64,000 bases of DNA from JAGPCK01 sp041675505. GTDB taxonomy: Bacteria; Bacteroidota; Bacteroidia; UKL13-3. The notes beneath the pieces are model-generated. The model had not been told where the DNA came from. It did no database searches and saw nothing but the letters and a program-made list of their open reading frames with translations. The DNA is taken from positions 234,424 through 298,423 of the forward strand of contig JBAYTR010000003.1 of assembly GCA_041675505.1 (NCBI GenBank), given 5' to 3'. Position numbers and translations under genes: made by a program. Positions 9,501-18,241 of this stretch are shown here, in pieces. Each line of letters begins with the position of its first letter. Position 1 is the first letter of the stretch.

Positions 9501-10949
9501 GTGCCTAATACCACCTTTGCCTGTGATGATACAGCCCGATTCTTTGACCAGTCAGTAATGTATGATATATACAAAAATGTGTATGGTAAAAGTACAGACA
9601 GTATCAAGGCCGAAAATCAAAATGGTTTCTGGTGGGAGTTTGGTGATGGAAAAACGCCAAGTCCGCTTAAAGACCCTTACCATGACTATACTGCGGGTGG
9701 TGTATTCAACGTGAGGCACGTGGTTGAAACTTACAATGGCTGTAGAGATACTATTGAAACACAAATAACCATTGATGGTCCAATTGCAGAGTTTGACATA
9801 TTGGATTCTGTTGGTTGTGCTCCGTTCAGAGCGGAATTTGATAATAAATCACAGAAATCTCAGTCATACATCTGGTATTTCGGAGACCCACTCGATCCGT
9901 TTAACCAATACACCACTGATGCGGATACCAACGTAAGGTTTACGTATAAAAATCCGGGAGTTTATAATGTATTTCTTTTGGCAAAAGACAGGCCCTCTTC
10001 ACAGCCTAACCTTTGCCCCGTAAGGATATTCCCTGATACAACATCTCCTTTGGCCCCATCACGTAAGGTGTATGTATTAGAGACTCCAAAAGCAAACATT
10101 GCAACAGATACACCATTGGTGTGTGCCGGAGACACTATCTTTATTGATAACAACTCCAGCAATGTATATACTACGCACAACTACAATTGGGGTGATAATA
10201 AAACCTCACAAACCACAGGTTTGCCTTCGCGTACGTTCCACCTTTATGATACGGTGGGTTTCTACAAAGTGAGTTATACACCTGATTATGTACCCGGTAC
10301 TGGTCTTGAGAAATGCCTTGACACCGATAGTTTGCTGGTTGCTGTTGTAGATGTAATTGCAGCATTCGATACAGTGCCAGGAAATGAGCCTCCGTATTTC
10401 AGGTTCCAGAATAATTCAGTAAACGGTACTATATTTGACTGGCACTTCTACGATGACGATCCAACAATTACCAATGTGAGTGGTTGTAATGGACGTGCTC
10501 AAAGTGAAATTGATAGTGTTCTTTTAGGCAAGTCATTTACTGATAATATTGCCCACTGTTATGGCAACGATACTGGTTGGTTTAAAGTTTGTCTGATAGC
10601 TTATTCTCCTCAGAATTGCGTTGATAGCGTATGTATGTGGATAGAAAACAGGTTTACTACTAGAATAGACATCCCTAACGTGTTTACACCTGGTAATAAT
10701 GATAAACAGAATGATGTCTTCGAGATTCCTATTCTTGGAGAAGAGCTCTATGAATTGGTAATCTTCAACCGTTGGGGAGCTAAAGTGTTTGAGAGCAAAG
10801 ATTCGAAGACTGACTGGAACGGTAAAATAAACAATGACGGAGCTGAATGCCCTGATGGAGTTTATTACTTTATCTTCAAGTGGAAGTTACGAGGTGGTCA
10901 GGTTACGGAGAAAAGCGGACCTATCACACTAATCAGAGAGAAGAAATAG
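6528..10949 (+). CDS. Giant secreted PKD-repeat protein with type B T9SS sorting domain
   Basis: A protein of 1473 residues. The ATG at 6528 starts a clear signal peptide ending near VFGQ; the open frame extends to a TTG at 6423, but that would place 35 hydrophilic residues before the signal. Multiple PKD domains run through the whole length, seen as WTWGDGSGN, FRWVFGDGSFDT, RLWDFGDRY, WWEFGDGKT and IWYFGDPLD. Many Cys-Xaa-Asp-Thr motifs (GCKDT, GCYDT, GCRDT) end domains and suggest disulfides. The C-terminus is a CHU_C domain (IPNVFTPGNNDKQNDVFEIP, IFNRWGAKVFE). It lies 117 nt downstream of the sigma/anti-sigma pair and may be the target of that circuit. A strong terminator follows. An adhesin or surface filament role is inferred from comparison with SprB-like T9SS substrates. 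Confidence 0.85.
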   Translation: MTQKRKQHLFSWLMILSGIMLASNVFGQATISTNYPLNRVCKNQTVAVTMSNSPAGATSWIWTWGDGSGNTPSTIPQTQHFYATPGKYIISCLVTGSSPATTIFSDTVYVNELPNADIFSTNGTLHCNPATVCFRDNSTTATPLAGQPVAPLTTRLVLFGDGGRDQNAVSVKNFCYSYPTPDYNVYTITISVRDANGCMDTLRLLNYIYIVGDLGARYTVSAPEGCKQTPVRFYTDATFYNSTRAEVVYPDSVKRFRWVFGDGSFDTVNWSQTTHRYTAHGIFTPSLIVEDINGCKDTFSLNGAVRNTFFAFDVDAIANPICANPGKITWTQTPVIGGAKVWEFWISPNPPFDPNTGTYSHSWKVLSPDPKVFMEDGTFQPSRTIPCGMARTRLKITAPGCKDTTWFWDTVEVLGPKATIEIPGDNSTAIADSMRYQCKIVNPVHFPNNSCHYKAFNVVRLWDFGDRYARQCTTDTKNGINVNGHDTLSLIDPVNYPPGVNRPCNCNFSKDSLPVHVYTDWDVLALRSVGGQTFIQPNQPPYSNKNFNCYTVKLILYDTVNLCGDTAQVQLPLGPPKSGPNEALIGPGLRVVHPSFSNADPTTFRYLPSSLMCFGPAPNGIYFDLSQTVPSCTRAWVAINYDSAAGIQDNKWVKQPGHFQQLNNQGPWVPPPAPKQWPNMIARNYYENPGIADTNGWVTVGLVTANGYGSNMCYDTTYYHRMLRFTPFSPEWIIVDKFANGNERDFGCKPFLVRGSLIDDYQDSVLAIFWNWQDGWVDVDSIFRPGTKRNNIPVSNYTRWKYKINPEGQVVSSQNVSFIIDTIVGEDTLSHVYQKAGRYYPNVTMILTDGCMRFKTKEVVVGFYTEAAVNDTVVCVGDTVTFRDSAFYYIKPEPIFPPYYVFRLGRDPWLGGYRSVAPTSPYTFEQITWKVDKRSITGTDSFVVQFVNGANQYAFKERGLYTISMIVRDSTGCYDTARVKVNVVGVDAGVYVPNTTFACDDTARFFDQSVMYDIYKNVYGKSTDSIKAENQNGFWWEFGDGKTPSPLKDPYHDYTAGGVFNVRHVVETYNGCRDTIETQITIDGPIAEFDILDSVGCAPFRAEFDNKSQKSQSYIWYFGDPLDPFNQYTTDADTNVRFTYKNPGVYNVFLLAKDRPSSQPNLCPVRIFPDTTSPLAPSRKVYVLETPKANIATDTPLVCAGDTIFIDNNSSNVYTTHNYNWGDNKTSQTTGLPSRTFHLYDTVGFYKVSYTPDYVPGTGLEKCLDTDSLLVAVVDVIAAFDTVPGNEPPYFRFQNNSVNGTIFDWHFYDDDPTITNVSGCNGRAQSEIDSVLLGKSFTDNIAHCYGNDTGWFKVCLIAYSPQNCVDSVCMWIENRFTTRIDIPNVFTPGNNDKQNDVFEIPILGEELYELVIFNRWGAKVFESKDSKTDWNGKINNDGAECPDGVYYFIFKWKLRGGQVTEKSGPITLIREKK

Positions 10950-10970
10950 CACTCTGTGTAGTATAAAACA

Positions 10971-11003
10971 AAAAAGGGCGTTACAAGTGTAACGCCCTTT
11001 TTT
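10971..11003 (+). terminator. Rho-independent terminator after the giant PKD gene
   Basis: A perfect stem, GGGCGTTAC / GTAACGCCC with loop AAGT, is extended by flanking A and T runs and ends in six T's. It lies 21 nt after the stop codon at 10949. Confidence 0.85.
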
Positions 11004-11741
11004 ATTTTATACCATTGCTTTGACCTTTCCTGTAAGATAAAATGTAAACTGTTGTTTGGGAGGTTATGTAGTAAAATTTGAACAGAATAATCCCCTTATC
11101 TGTAAGGCAAAAAGGTTTATCGTAATTTTTGCTGTACGTTAAAAGTCGATAAAACATATGGGATTACTAGCGACATTTCTCCTCTAATTCGTACTGATAA
11201 TTTGAGTCAGGTAATTTTATAAGGCAAGTCTTTAGCAAAATATTACACTTATAATGTCATCTTAATGACTGGAATGTGTGGATCTGAAAAAGACCAAAAA
11301 ATTAGTGAAGTTTACACAGCGAAATGCCTAAGGTCAAAGCAATTTAGCTTAATGAACAATAACTTGTGACAACTTGTATTTCGCTATGAGTGCATTAGTT
11401 GTAGTATGGTATGCTAGCCCCAACAATTGTACACGGATATAGAAAACAAGTCTAGTGCAAGACCTAATCATAGTGACAATGTTGCTGAGATTACTAAGAC
11501 TTAATGCCAATATAGCCTAATTGCTTTAAAATTTTGATATTTAACAATATAGAGAACGATAGATGCATGGCTGTGTGGAAATTAAATTGCGTATAAGCCT
11601 TTCGGGTGTTTTAAAATATCTGTTATGGATGACCGTTAGTGCCTTTCCGTTATAATGCAGAATTCTTTAACCATTGACGACTCACAAGGATAGTTTTTAT
11701 TCACGATTAATACATTCTCTGAGTTATAAAAGTTAGGGTAT
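11004..11741. other. Gene-free AT-rich stretch between two terminators
   Basis: About 740 nt with frequent stops in all frames and no coding pattern that I could follow. It sits between the terminator of the plus-strand PKD gene and the terminator of the minus-strand gldJ gene, so neither neighbour needs it as a leader. I saw no tRNA cloverleaf, long inverted repeat or tandem repeat. A small RNA or the remains of a decayed gene are possible, but nothing in the sequence supports either directly. Confidence 0.5.
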
Positions 11742-11771
11742 AAAAAAACCCGACCAATTTGGTCGGGTTTC
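11742..11771 (-). terminator. Rho-independent terminator of gldJ
   Basis: The palindrome AAACCCGACC-AATTT-GGTCGGGTTT is followed, reading on the minus strand, by a run of seven T's. It lies 24 nt beyond the gldJ stop codon. The other strand has only three T's after the stem, so termination is mainly for gldJ. Confidence 0.8.
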
Positions 11772-11794
11772 ATACATATAAGAAAATAAATATT

Positions 11795-13216
11795 TTAGTC
11801 TTTTACAGGGTCTCCTACGCGGTCCATTGCGCAACGGAATCCGAGTATGCTTAAAGACTGCTCCTCATCAAGGAATCTGCGAGCACCAGGTGACATCCAA
11901 TATGCACGATCGTTCCAAGAACCACCTTTGTATACGCGTGCTTTATTGTTAATCAACGAAGTAACTTCATAATCATATTTTTGATCCATGTATTCTTCTT
12001 CGTCTTTGTAACCTTTGTTATCGCCTTTTTTGTAGTTTCTGCGCTTAGCATTGTCTTCTTCAGTTACTACACGGTATTTAATACGTCCAAGACTGTCTTT
12101 CTCAGCAATATTTCCGTCAGCATCTAATTCTTTTGTATCATACAGGTTACCACGGAAAGGGTTAAAGTCGGTCATGTCTTCGCTGGATAACGGACGATAA
12201 ACATCCAACACCCACTCAGCAACGTTTCCACCCATGTGGTATAAGCCGTAATCATTTGGCCAGTATGCTTGAACAGGCATAGTAATAAAGCCCATATCAT
12301 TTAAGCGTCCCGGTACACCTGCTTGGTCACCTTTACCACGTTTAAAGTTCGCCCACATAAATCCGCGATCCTTTTCAGGGTTTGATTTCCTTACTGTTAA
12401 GCCTTCCCAAGGATATACTTTACGAACGTCAATGTTTTCATTATATGGCTGACTCTTATACGAATAAGAGGCAAATTCCCACTCAGCTTCAGTTGGCAGG
12501 CGGTAAATAGGAAGCAGGATTCCATCCTCCATTCTCACTTTACGACCAGATCCTCCGGGAGTGTAGTCTTTCAACTCCTTTTTGATAATGCCCTCATACT
12601 GATTCATTAAATACGCCTCAGTATTAAAGTTGTTTTCATTGGTGGAATTAATATCAAGTTTCAAGATACCTTCACGCACGAGTATCATCTCGTTAACACG
12701 GTCAGTACGCCATTTGGTGTATGCGTCTGCTTGTAACCAGCTTACACCCACTACAGGGTAGTCTTGGTAGGCCGGGTGACGGAGATAATACTGAACGAAA
12801 GGCTCATTATAAGCCAAACGGTCGCGCCATACTAAGCTATCAGGAAGTGCTGCTTTGTAAACCTGAGGATAATCCACAAAAACGCGGTTTAACCAGTACA
12901 AATATTCCAAATAGTCAAGGTTAGAAACCTCATGTTCGTCCATATAAAAACTGTGAACGGTAACGCGTCTTTTGAAATTGTTCCGGTCGTAAAGCACGTC
13001 CTGTTCAAAAGACCCCATAGTGAAGGTACCGCCCTCAATAAATACAAGGCCTGGGCCCGTTTCCTGCCCCATGTAATTTACTTTCTCAAATCCACCCCAG
13101 TTGGTATCATTGTATGCCCATCCGGTTGTGGATGATTTATCCTTTTTACAGGATACAAGTAGCACACTTGAGAAGATAAAAGTAAGTAAGGTTACTTTTA
13201 AGAATTTCTTATTCAT
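11795..13216 (-). CDS. gldJ: GldJ-like gliding motility/T9SS lipoprotein (FGE-sulfatase fold)
   Basis: A 473-residue lipoprotein. The ATG at 13216 starts the signal MNKKFLKVTLLTFIFSS, with lipobox LLVSC at about residue 23. The body is a formylglycine-generating-enzyme/sulfatase-modifying-factor fold: GPGLVFIEGGTFTMGSFEQD, SFYMDEHEVSN, RHPAYQDYPVVGVSW, YRLPTEAEWEFAS, GGNVAEWVLDVYRP and YKGGSWNDRAYW. GldJ and GldK share this fold. The GWAYNDTNWGGF and ETGPGLVF stretches and the location next to porU and porV, as in Flavobacterium, favour GldJ. In T9SS, GldJ stabilises GldK and is needed for gliding and secretion. It is transcribed after the porP/sprF gene (63 nt gap). It lacks an evident catalytic role. 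Confidence 0.85.
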   Translation of the reverse strand: MNKKFLKVTLLTFIFSSVLLVSCKKDKSSTTGWAYNDTNWGGFEKVNYMGQETGPGLVFIEGGTFTMGSFEQDVLYDRNNFKRRVTVHSFYMDEHEVSNLDYLEYLYWLNRVFVDYPQVYKAALPDSLVWRDRLAYNEPFVQYYLRHPAYQDYPVVGVSWLQADAYTKWRTDRVNEMILVREGILKLDINSTNENNFNTEAYLMNQYEGIIKKELKDYTPGGSGRKVRMEDGILLPIYRLPTEAEWEFASYSYKSQPYNENIDVRKVYPWEGLTVRKSNPEKDRGFMWANFKRGKGDQAGVPGRLNDMGFITMPVQAYWPNDYGLYHMGGNVAEWVLDVYRPLSSEDMTDFNPFRGNLYDTKELDADGNIAEKDSLGRIKYRVVTEEDNAKRRNYKKGDNKGYKDEEEYMDQKYDYEVTSLINNKARVYKGGSWNDRAYWMSPGARRFLDEEQSLSILGFRCAMDRVGDPVKD

Positions 13217-13279
13217 ATTGTTGGTGAGTTGTGAATAATTTTTCAAATATAACGCAAAACCTTGAAAAAATAGTACTGG

Positions 13280-14260
13280 TTAGAATTTCGGACACACTAA
13301 AGGCCTGAATTTCCTACCCCTATAGGATTTGCGCCATTCAATTGCAGCAGATATTTCATGTGATCCTGTAAGTGCTGAACGACCTTCGGATATGGTTAAG
13401 TCATAACTGTAACCAAATTTGAACTTATCTTTTCTGAATCCAACCAATACCATCATGGCATCTGAGTTAGGAGCAGTTTGCCTGAACCACAACCCTGTAA
13501 CCAGCGGTCCTTTATTAATGTAGAAGCCTAAATTCACCTGAGTGAATTCTTTTTGTCTCATAAACAGGATATTGGGAGATATAGAGGACTCGTTATAACG
13601 GGATTTTGTTAAAGGAATAGTCATTCCCGCATGTGCAGTATATCTTCTTGGTAAATTGCTGGCCTCCCCGGGAGTTTTATAGAATGACTGGTTGGGCTCA
13701 GTCATATTATGTACTGCGGCTCCAAAATAGAAAGTATTGGTATAGCCCAGAATACCTGCTGAAAAATTTGGTATAGCTATAGAGTTGTTTGGTGGGGCTT
13801 CTTTGGTTAAGTTAACAAATCCCCTCCGTGGTACAATTTGGTCACCCCAGCGCAGTTTGTCAAAATCAATGCTGCGTTGGAAGAACTGAGCCTGAATACC
13901 GGCTCTCATAGTAAAGTGCCTGGTAACAGGGATTTCATAAGAATATACACCGGCAGCAGTAGTGGTTTTTAGCATACCCTGTCCGGCTACGTCTTGCATG
14001 GCAATAATTCCTAAACCACCGCCTATGCCGGCAAATTGTTCATCGTAAGAACCGGCAAAGGTTCTGAAGGTTCCGGGTAATGCGGGCCATTGGTTACGGT
14101 AATTTAAAACAATACGTCCACCGCCACTTGTTCCGGCAAAAGCAGGATTAGTATACACGGGAGAGGCAAAAAACTGAGTGAATTCGGGGTCTTGGGCCTT
14201 AGCCTGATGAGCCGAAAACAATGCTGTAAAGCCTGAAACGAGTAACAAAAACTTCTTCAT
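13280..14260 (-). CDS. PorP/SprF family T9SS outer-membrane protein
   Basis: A 326-residue barrel. The ATG at 14260 begins the signal MKKFLLLVSGFTALFSAHQA, preferred over a start four codons upstream. The mature N-terminus QDPEFTQFFASPVYTNPAFA is the hallmark of PorP/SprF, followed by LNYRNQWPALPGTFRTFAGS and GGLGIIAMQDVAGQG. PorP contributes to the T9SS; SprF-like members are needed to export or anchor particular type B CTD adhesins such as SprB. Because several type B proteins lie within 13 kb, this copy may serve one of them. It is the first gene of the minus-strand unit with gldJ and is divergent from porU. Confidence 0.88.
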   Translation of the reverse strand: MKKFLLLVSGFTALFSAHQAKAQDPEFTQFFASPVYTNPAFAGTSGGGRIVLNYRNQWPALPGTFRTFAGSYDEQFAGIGGGLGIIAMQDVAGQGMLKTTTAAGVYSYEIPVTRHFTMRAGIQAQFFQRSIDFDKLRWGDQIVPRRGFVNLTKEAPPNNSIAIPNFSAGILGYTNTFYFGAAVHNMTEPNQSFYKTPGEASNLPRRYTAHAGMTIPLTKSRYNESSISPNILFMRQKEFTQVNLGFYINKGPLVTGLWFRQTAPNSDAMMVLVGFRKDKFKFGYSYDLTISEGRSALTGSHEISAAIEWRKSYRGRKFRPLVCPKF

Positions 14261-14386
14261 ATCTCTATTCAACTACATTTTGAAAAACGAATTTACATAA
14301 AAAATGTTGAAATTTGAACAAGCGTAATAATTAATTTTATTCTGTAGCGTTTAGACTTGGTTCGCCAGGCAAAAAAAGATCAGTAT

Positions 14387-17300
14387 ATGAAAATCAAAAG
14401 TGCGGTAATTATACTTTCATTGATGTTACTTACAGTAGCAAGCTTTGCTCAGCAAGTTGTACTCAATCGGATTTTAGAATGGAAAAAGCCACAGCAAGTG
14501 GCCACAGGTAAAGAAAAATTTATTGATTGCATGCACTTTACCGGGGCAAAAGTGGAAAAACGTAGCAACTCATTTTTGCCTGTATTTATAGAAAAGGTAC
14601 CTGTTGAAAATGGGATGCTCAAAGTTATGCTTAAGGTGAAAGAAGAAGAGCAGATTTCTGTTTGGCCGGGTTTGCAAAAAAATGATGTTCATGAAGATTA
14701 TGAAATAATACAACAGTTAATATATATCAATAAGAAACCCTATGCGCTTGTAAAAATTATTCCTTTAAGCAGAAACGGGGCAGGATTAAAAAGATTAATA
14801 TCATTTGAGCTAACAGTTAGTTCTTCCGGTTTAGCAAACGCAAAGTCGAAAAAACAAGCTGCTACATGGGCAACCAATTCAGTATTAAGTTCAGGGGCAT
14901 GGTACAAAATTGCTGTACCATCCACAGGGATTTTTTCTATTAATAAAACATTTTTAACCAACATGGGCATTAATGTCTCTTCCATTGATCCCAGAAATAT
15001 CAGAATCTATGGAAGAGGCGGGGCAATGATGCAACAGCATAACTCGGCTCCGGCAGATGATGATTTGGTGGAGAATGCAATCGTGGTTCAGGGAGAGAAC
15101 GATGGTCGTTTTGATGATGCTGACAGGATTTTATTTTATGCTCAAGGCCCCGACAGCTGGGTGCTTGATACAACCACTAACCGGTTTCTGCACACTAAAA
15201 ATGTATACAGTAATTTCGGGTATTATTTTTTGAATGTAGGAACAACGCAAGGTAAACGAGTGCAACAGCAAGCCTCTTTGTCGGGTGCACCTTTGCAAAC
15301 AGTTTCTGCCTACGATGAGCGTTTTTTTCATGAAGAAGATAAAAAGAACTTTTTGAAGTCGGGGAGAGAATGGTGGGGTGAAGAATTCGATAAAGAAACA
15401 TCCTACGCATTTAATTTAACCTTTCCGGGTTTAGTTACAACAGAACAGATGCACTTGCGCTCACAGGCAGTTGGCCGCTCTTTTGGAGGAAGTACAATGG
15501 CCGTTAGTGTAAATGGCAGCACACTTTTTAATGAATACTTTTTCCCTGTTTTGGATGATTATACCGATACTTATGTTAATGCACCGGTTGTCAAAGAAAC
15601 TTCTTTTAGCGTAAACGGAAGCGCAATTAATTTAAATTACACCTACTCTAAGCCTACGCTTAACTCCATAGCATGGCTTAATTTTTTTGAACTGAATTTG
15701 CGTAGATCGCTACAATTTAACTCACCCCAAACAGCCTTTCGTGATACACGATCAGTAGGAAGTGCTAACACTTTGTTTAACATCAACTCCGTTTCAACCA
15801 CTAACGTTTGGGACATCACAAGTCCATCAGACATAAAACAACTGGTTGTTACCCGCACAGGTAACGTAACTTCTTTTCAAGCTAACACCACCAAGTTAAG
15901 GGAGTATATCTCTTTTGACGGAAGCAGTTTTCCTGTGCCAACTGCAGGGGTTAAAATTAATAACCAAAACCTGCATGCATCGGCACAAATTGATATGGTT
16001 ATTTTAGCTTATTCAGGTTTCTTAGCAGAAGCAAACCGTTTAGCTGATTTTCATCGCACAAAATCAGGATTGAGTGTTTTAGTTACAACTCCTGAAGAAG
16101 CGTACAACGAATTTTCTTCCGGTACACCGGATGTGTGTGCTGTTCGCAACATGATGCGGATGTTTTATGAGCGGTCTACTTCAGCGGCTGATGAGCCTAA
16201 ATATTTATTAATGTTTGGTGACGCATCCTATGACTACAGAAATATTAAAGGTCAAAATGCCAATCTGGTGCTTACTTATGAAAGCAGAAATTCTGTGAAT
16301 CCGATTATCTCTTACTGCTCGGATGATTTTTTCGGATTTTTAGATGCAAATGAGGGGGAGTGGTTAGAACAGGGTGGTGCTGAAGAAGGGCTTGATTTAG
16401 GTATAGGTCGTTTTCCTGTGAAAAATAATACAGAGGCAGCAACCGTAGTCAACAAAATTATCAATTACCATAGCACTGCGGCAATGAACGATTGGAGAAA
16501 CGCGCTGGCATTTGTAGGCGATGATGAGGATTATGATATTCACATTGATCAATCGGACGTTTTGGCTAATTTGGTAGATACCACCAACCGCACGTATAAT
16601 GTAAACAAGATTTTTCTCGATGCCTATAAACAGCAATCAACTCCGGCAGGCAGTCGCTACCCCGATGTGCAAACGGCCATTAATAATCAGGTAAGCAGAG
16701 GATGTTTACTTATGAACTATACCGGGCATGGAGGAGAGACGGGATGGGCACACGAGCGTATACTTACCTTAGATGATATCAACAGCTGGACAAATAAGAA
16801 TGCTTTACCCTTGTTTGTTACAGCTACCTGTGAGTTCAGTAAATATGACGATCCAGAGCGAACATCTGCGGGTGAATTGGTGTTATTAAATCCCAACGGG
16901 GGAGGAGTCGGACTTTTTACAACTGTAAGGCTGGTATTTGCCTTTCCCAATTTTGTGTTAAATATGGATATTCTCAAAGACAACATGTTCACGCCTCGTA
17001 CCAACGGAGATATGCCCACTTTGGGAGATATATTTACTCAATCTAAAAATGCATCACCTTCTTACAACAGTAGAAACTTCAGCTTTCTTGGTGATCCGGC
17101 CATGAAACTTGCTTACCCGAAGCATAAAGTAGTAACAACAACCATTAATGGTAAACCCGTTAGTACTTTGCCTGATACGTTAAAAGCGTTAAGTAAGGTA
17201 AGCATTAGCGGGGTTGTTCAGGATAAAAATAACAACTCGCTTACATCATTTAATGGAACAGTGTACGTGACCATTTTCGATAAGGCTGAAAATGTTCGTA

Positions 17301-18202
17301 CATTAGCCAATGATATTCTCAGCTCATCACGAACCTTCAACTTGCGTAAAAATGTTATCTACCGTGGAAGAGCATCAGTGGTTAATGGGAATTTTTCATT
17401 CAACTTTATTGTACCTAAAGATATATCATACATAAATGGTTTTGGGAAGATAAGCTACTATGCGGAGAACGGAAATGAAGATGCCGCAGGCTATTTTACC
17501 AATTTTGTGATTGGTGGAACGGCTGATTCTGTGGTTGCTGATAACAAAGGGCCGGCAATAAAATTGTTTATGAATGATTACAAGTTTGTAAGCGGAGGCA
17601 GCACCAACCAAGACCCGCTATTTATAGCCTCACTTGCAGATGATAATGGCATCAATACCGTTGGCAACGGCATAGGAAGAGAAATTACTCTTGTAGTGGA
17701 CGGCAATACCGCCTCCTCTCTTATCATGAACGAATACTATCAATCCAAACTCAATAGTTATACAGAAGGCGAAGTACGTTATGATTTCCGTTCCCTTGCT
17801 CCCGGTAAGCACACCCTGCGTTTAAAAGCCTGGGATGTATTCAACAATTCTTCAGAAGCTACGCTTGATTTTATAGTTGCCGATAATGCAGGTTTGGCAC
17901 TTAATAATATTTTGAACTACCCCAATCCCTTTACCACGTTCACCACTTTTCATTTTGATCACAATAAATCAGGTCAGCCCATGAAAATTCAGGTGCAGAT
18001 TTTTTCTGTGACAGGTAAGCTGGTTAAAACGTTGGCTACAGAGGTTGCTTCAGCCGAAAGCCATTTTGATAAATTAACCTGGGACGGGAAAGATGAGTAT
18101 GGCGATTATATAGGCAAGGGGGTATATATTTATAAGGTAACAGCCCGCACAGCCGGAGGAGACAAGGACGAAAAGCTGGAGAAGCTGGTTATACTGAAGT
18201 AA
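14387..18202 (+). CDS. porU: Type IX secretion system sortase PorU (C25 gingipain-like peptidase)
   Basis: A protein of 1271 residues, in the usual size range for PorU. The ATG at 14387 gives a signal peptide ending near SFAQ; an upstream in-frame start at 14357 would precede it with ten hydrophilic residues. The C25 cysteine peptidase domain spans roughly 540-900, with the catalytic His in NYTGHGGETGW (His781) and the catalytic Cys in FVTATCEFSKYDD (Cys815). The end has a FlgD-like Ig/type A-like C-terminal domain (YPNPFTTFTTFHFDHNKSGQ, GVYIYKV). PorU cleaves the sorting domains of T9SS cargo at the cell surface and attaches them to lipopolysaccharide, working with PorV, which is encoded next. 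Divergent from the porP/sprF-gldJ unit. Confidence 0.95.
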   Translation: MKIKSAVIILSLMLLTVASFAQQVVLNRILEWKKPQQVATGKEKFIDCMHFTGAKVEKRSNSFLPVFIEKVPVENGMLKVMLKVKEEEQISVWPGLQKNDVHEDYEIIQQLIYINKKPYALVKIIPLSRNGAGLKRLISFELTVSSSGLANAKSKKQAATWATNSVLSSGAWYKIAVPSTGIFSINKTFLTNMGINVSSIDPRNIRIYGRGGAMMQQHNSAPADDDLVENAIVVQGENDGRFDDADRILFYAQGPDSWVLDTTTNRFLHTKNVYSNFGYYFLNVGTTQGKRVQQQASLSGAPLQTVSAYDERFFHEEDKKNFLKSGREWWGEEFDKETSYAFNLTFPGLVTTEQMHLRSQAVGRSFGGSTMAVSVNGSTLFNEYFFPVLDDYTDTYVNAPVVKETSFSVNGSAINLNYTYSKPTLNSIAWLNFFELNLRRSLQFNSPQTAFRDTRSVGSANTLFNINSVSTTNVWDITSPSDIKQLVVTRTGNVTSFQANTTKLREYISFDGSSFPVPTAGVKINNQNLHASAQIDMVILAYSGFLAEANRLADFHRTKSGLSVLVTTPEEAYNEFSSGTPDVCAVRNMMRMFYERSTSAADEPKYLLMFGDASYDYRNIKGQNANLVLTYESRNSVNPIISYCSDDFFGFLDANEGEWLEQGGAEEGLDLGIGRFPVKNNTEAATVVNKIINYHSTAAMNDWRNALAFVGDDEDYDIHIDQSDVLANLVDTTNRTYNVNKIFLDAYKQQSTPAGSRYPDVQTAINNQVSRGCLLMNYTGHGGETGWAHERILTLDDINSWTNKNALPLFVTATCEFSKYDDPERTSAGELVLLNPNGGGVGLFTTVRLVFAFPNFVLNMDILKDNMFTPRTNGDMPTLGDIFTQSKNASPSYNSRNFSFLGDPAMKLAYPKHKVVTTTINGKPVSTLPDTLKALSKVSISGVVQDKNNNSLTSFNGTVYVTIFDKAENVRTLANDILSSSRTFNLRKNVIYRGRASVVNGNFSFNFIVPKDISYINGFGKISYYAENGNEDAAGYFTNFVIGGTADSVVADNKGPAIKLFMNDYKFVSGGSTNQDPLFIASLADDNGINTVGNGIGREITLVVDGNTASSLIMNEYYQSKLNSYTEGEVRYDFRSLAPGKHTLRLKAWDVFNNSSEATLDFIVADNAGLALNNILNYPNPFTTFTTFHFDHNKSGQPMKIQVQIFSVTGKLVKTLATEVASAESHFDKLTWDGKDEYGDYIGKGVYIYKVTARTAGGDKDEKLEKLVILK

Positions 18203-18214
18203 GAGATTATTTAA

Positions 18215-18222
18215 TACATTTG
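18215..18222 (+). promoter_or_regulatory. Candidate -7 promoter box upstream of porV
   Basis: TACATTTG matches the Bacteroidota -7 consensus TAnnTTTG and lies 19 nt before the porV ATG. No convincing -33 TTTG is seen, so porV may also be read through from porU, which ends only 39 nt upstream. Confidence 0.35.
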
Positions 18223-18241
18223 CGCACATTAATATTGTAGA

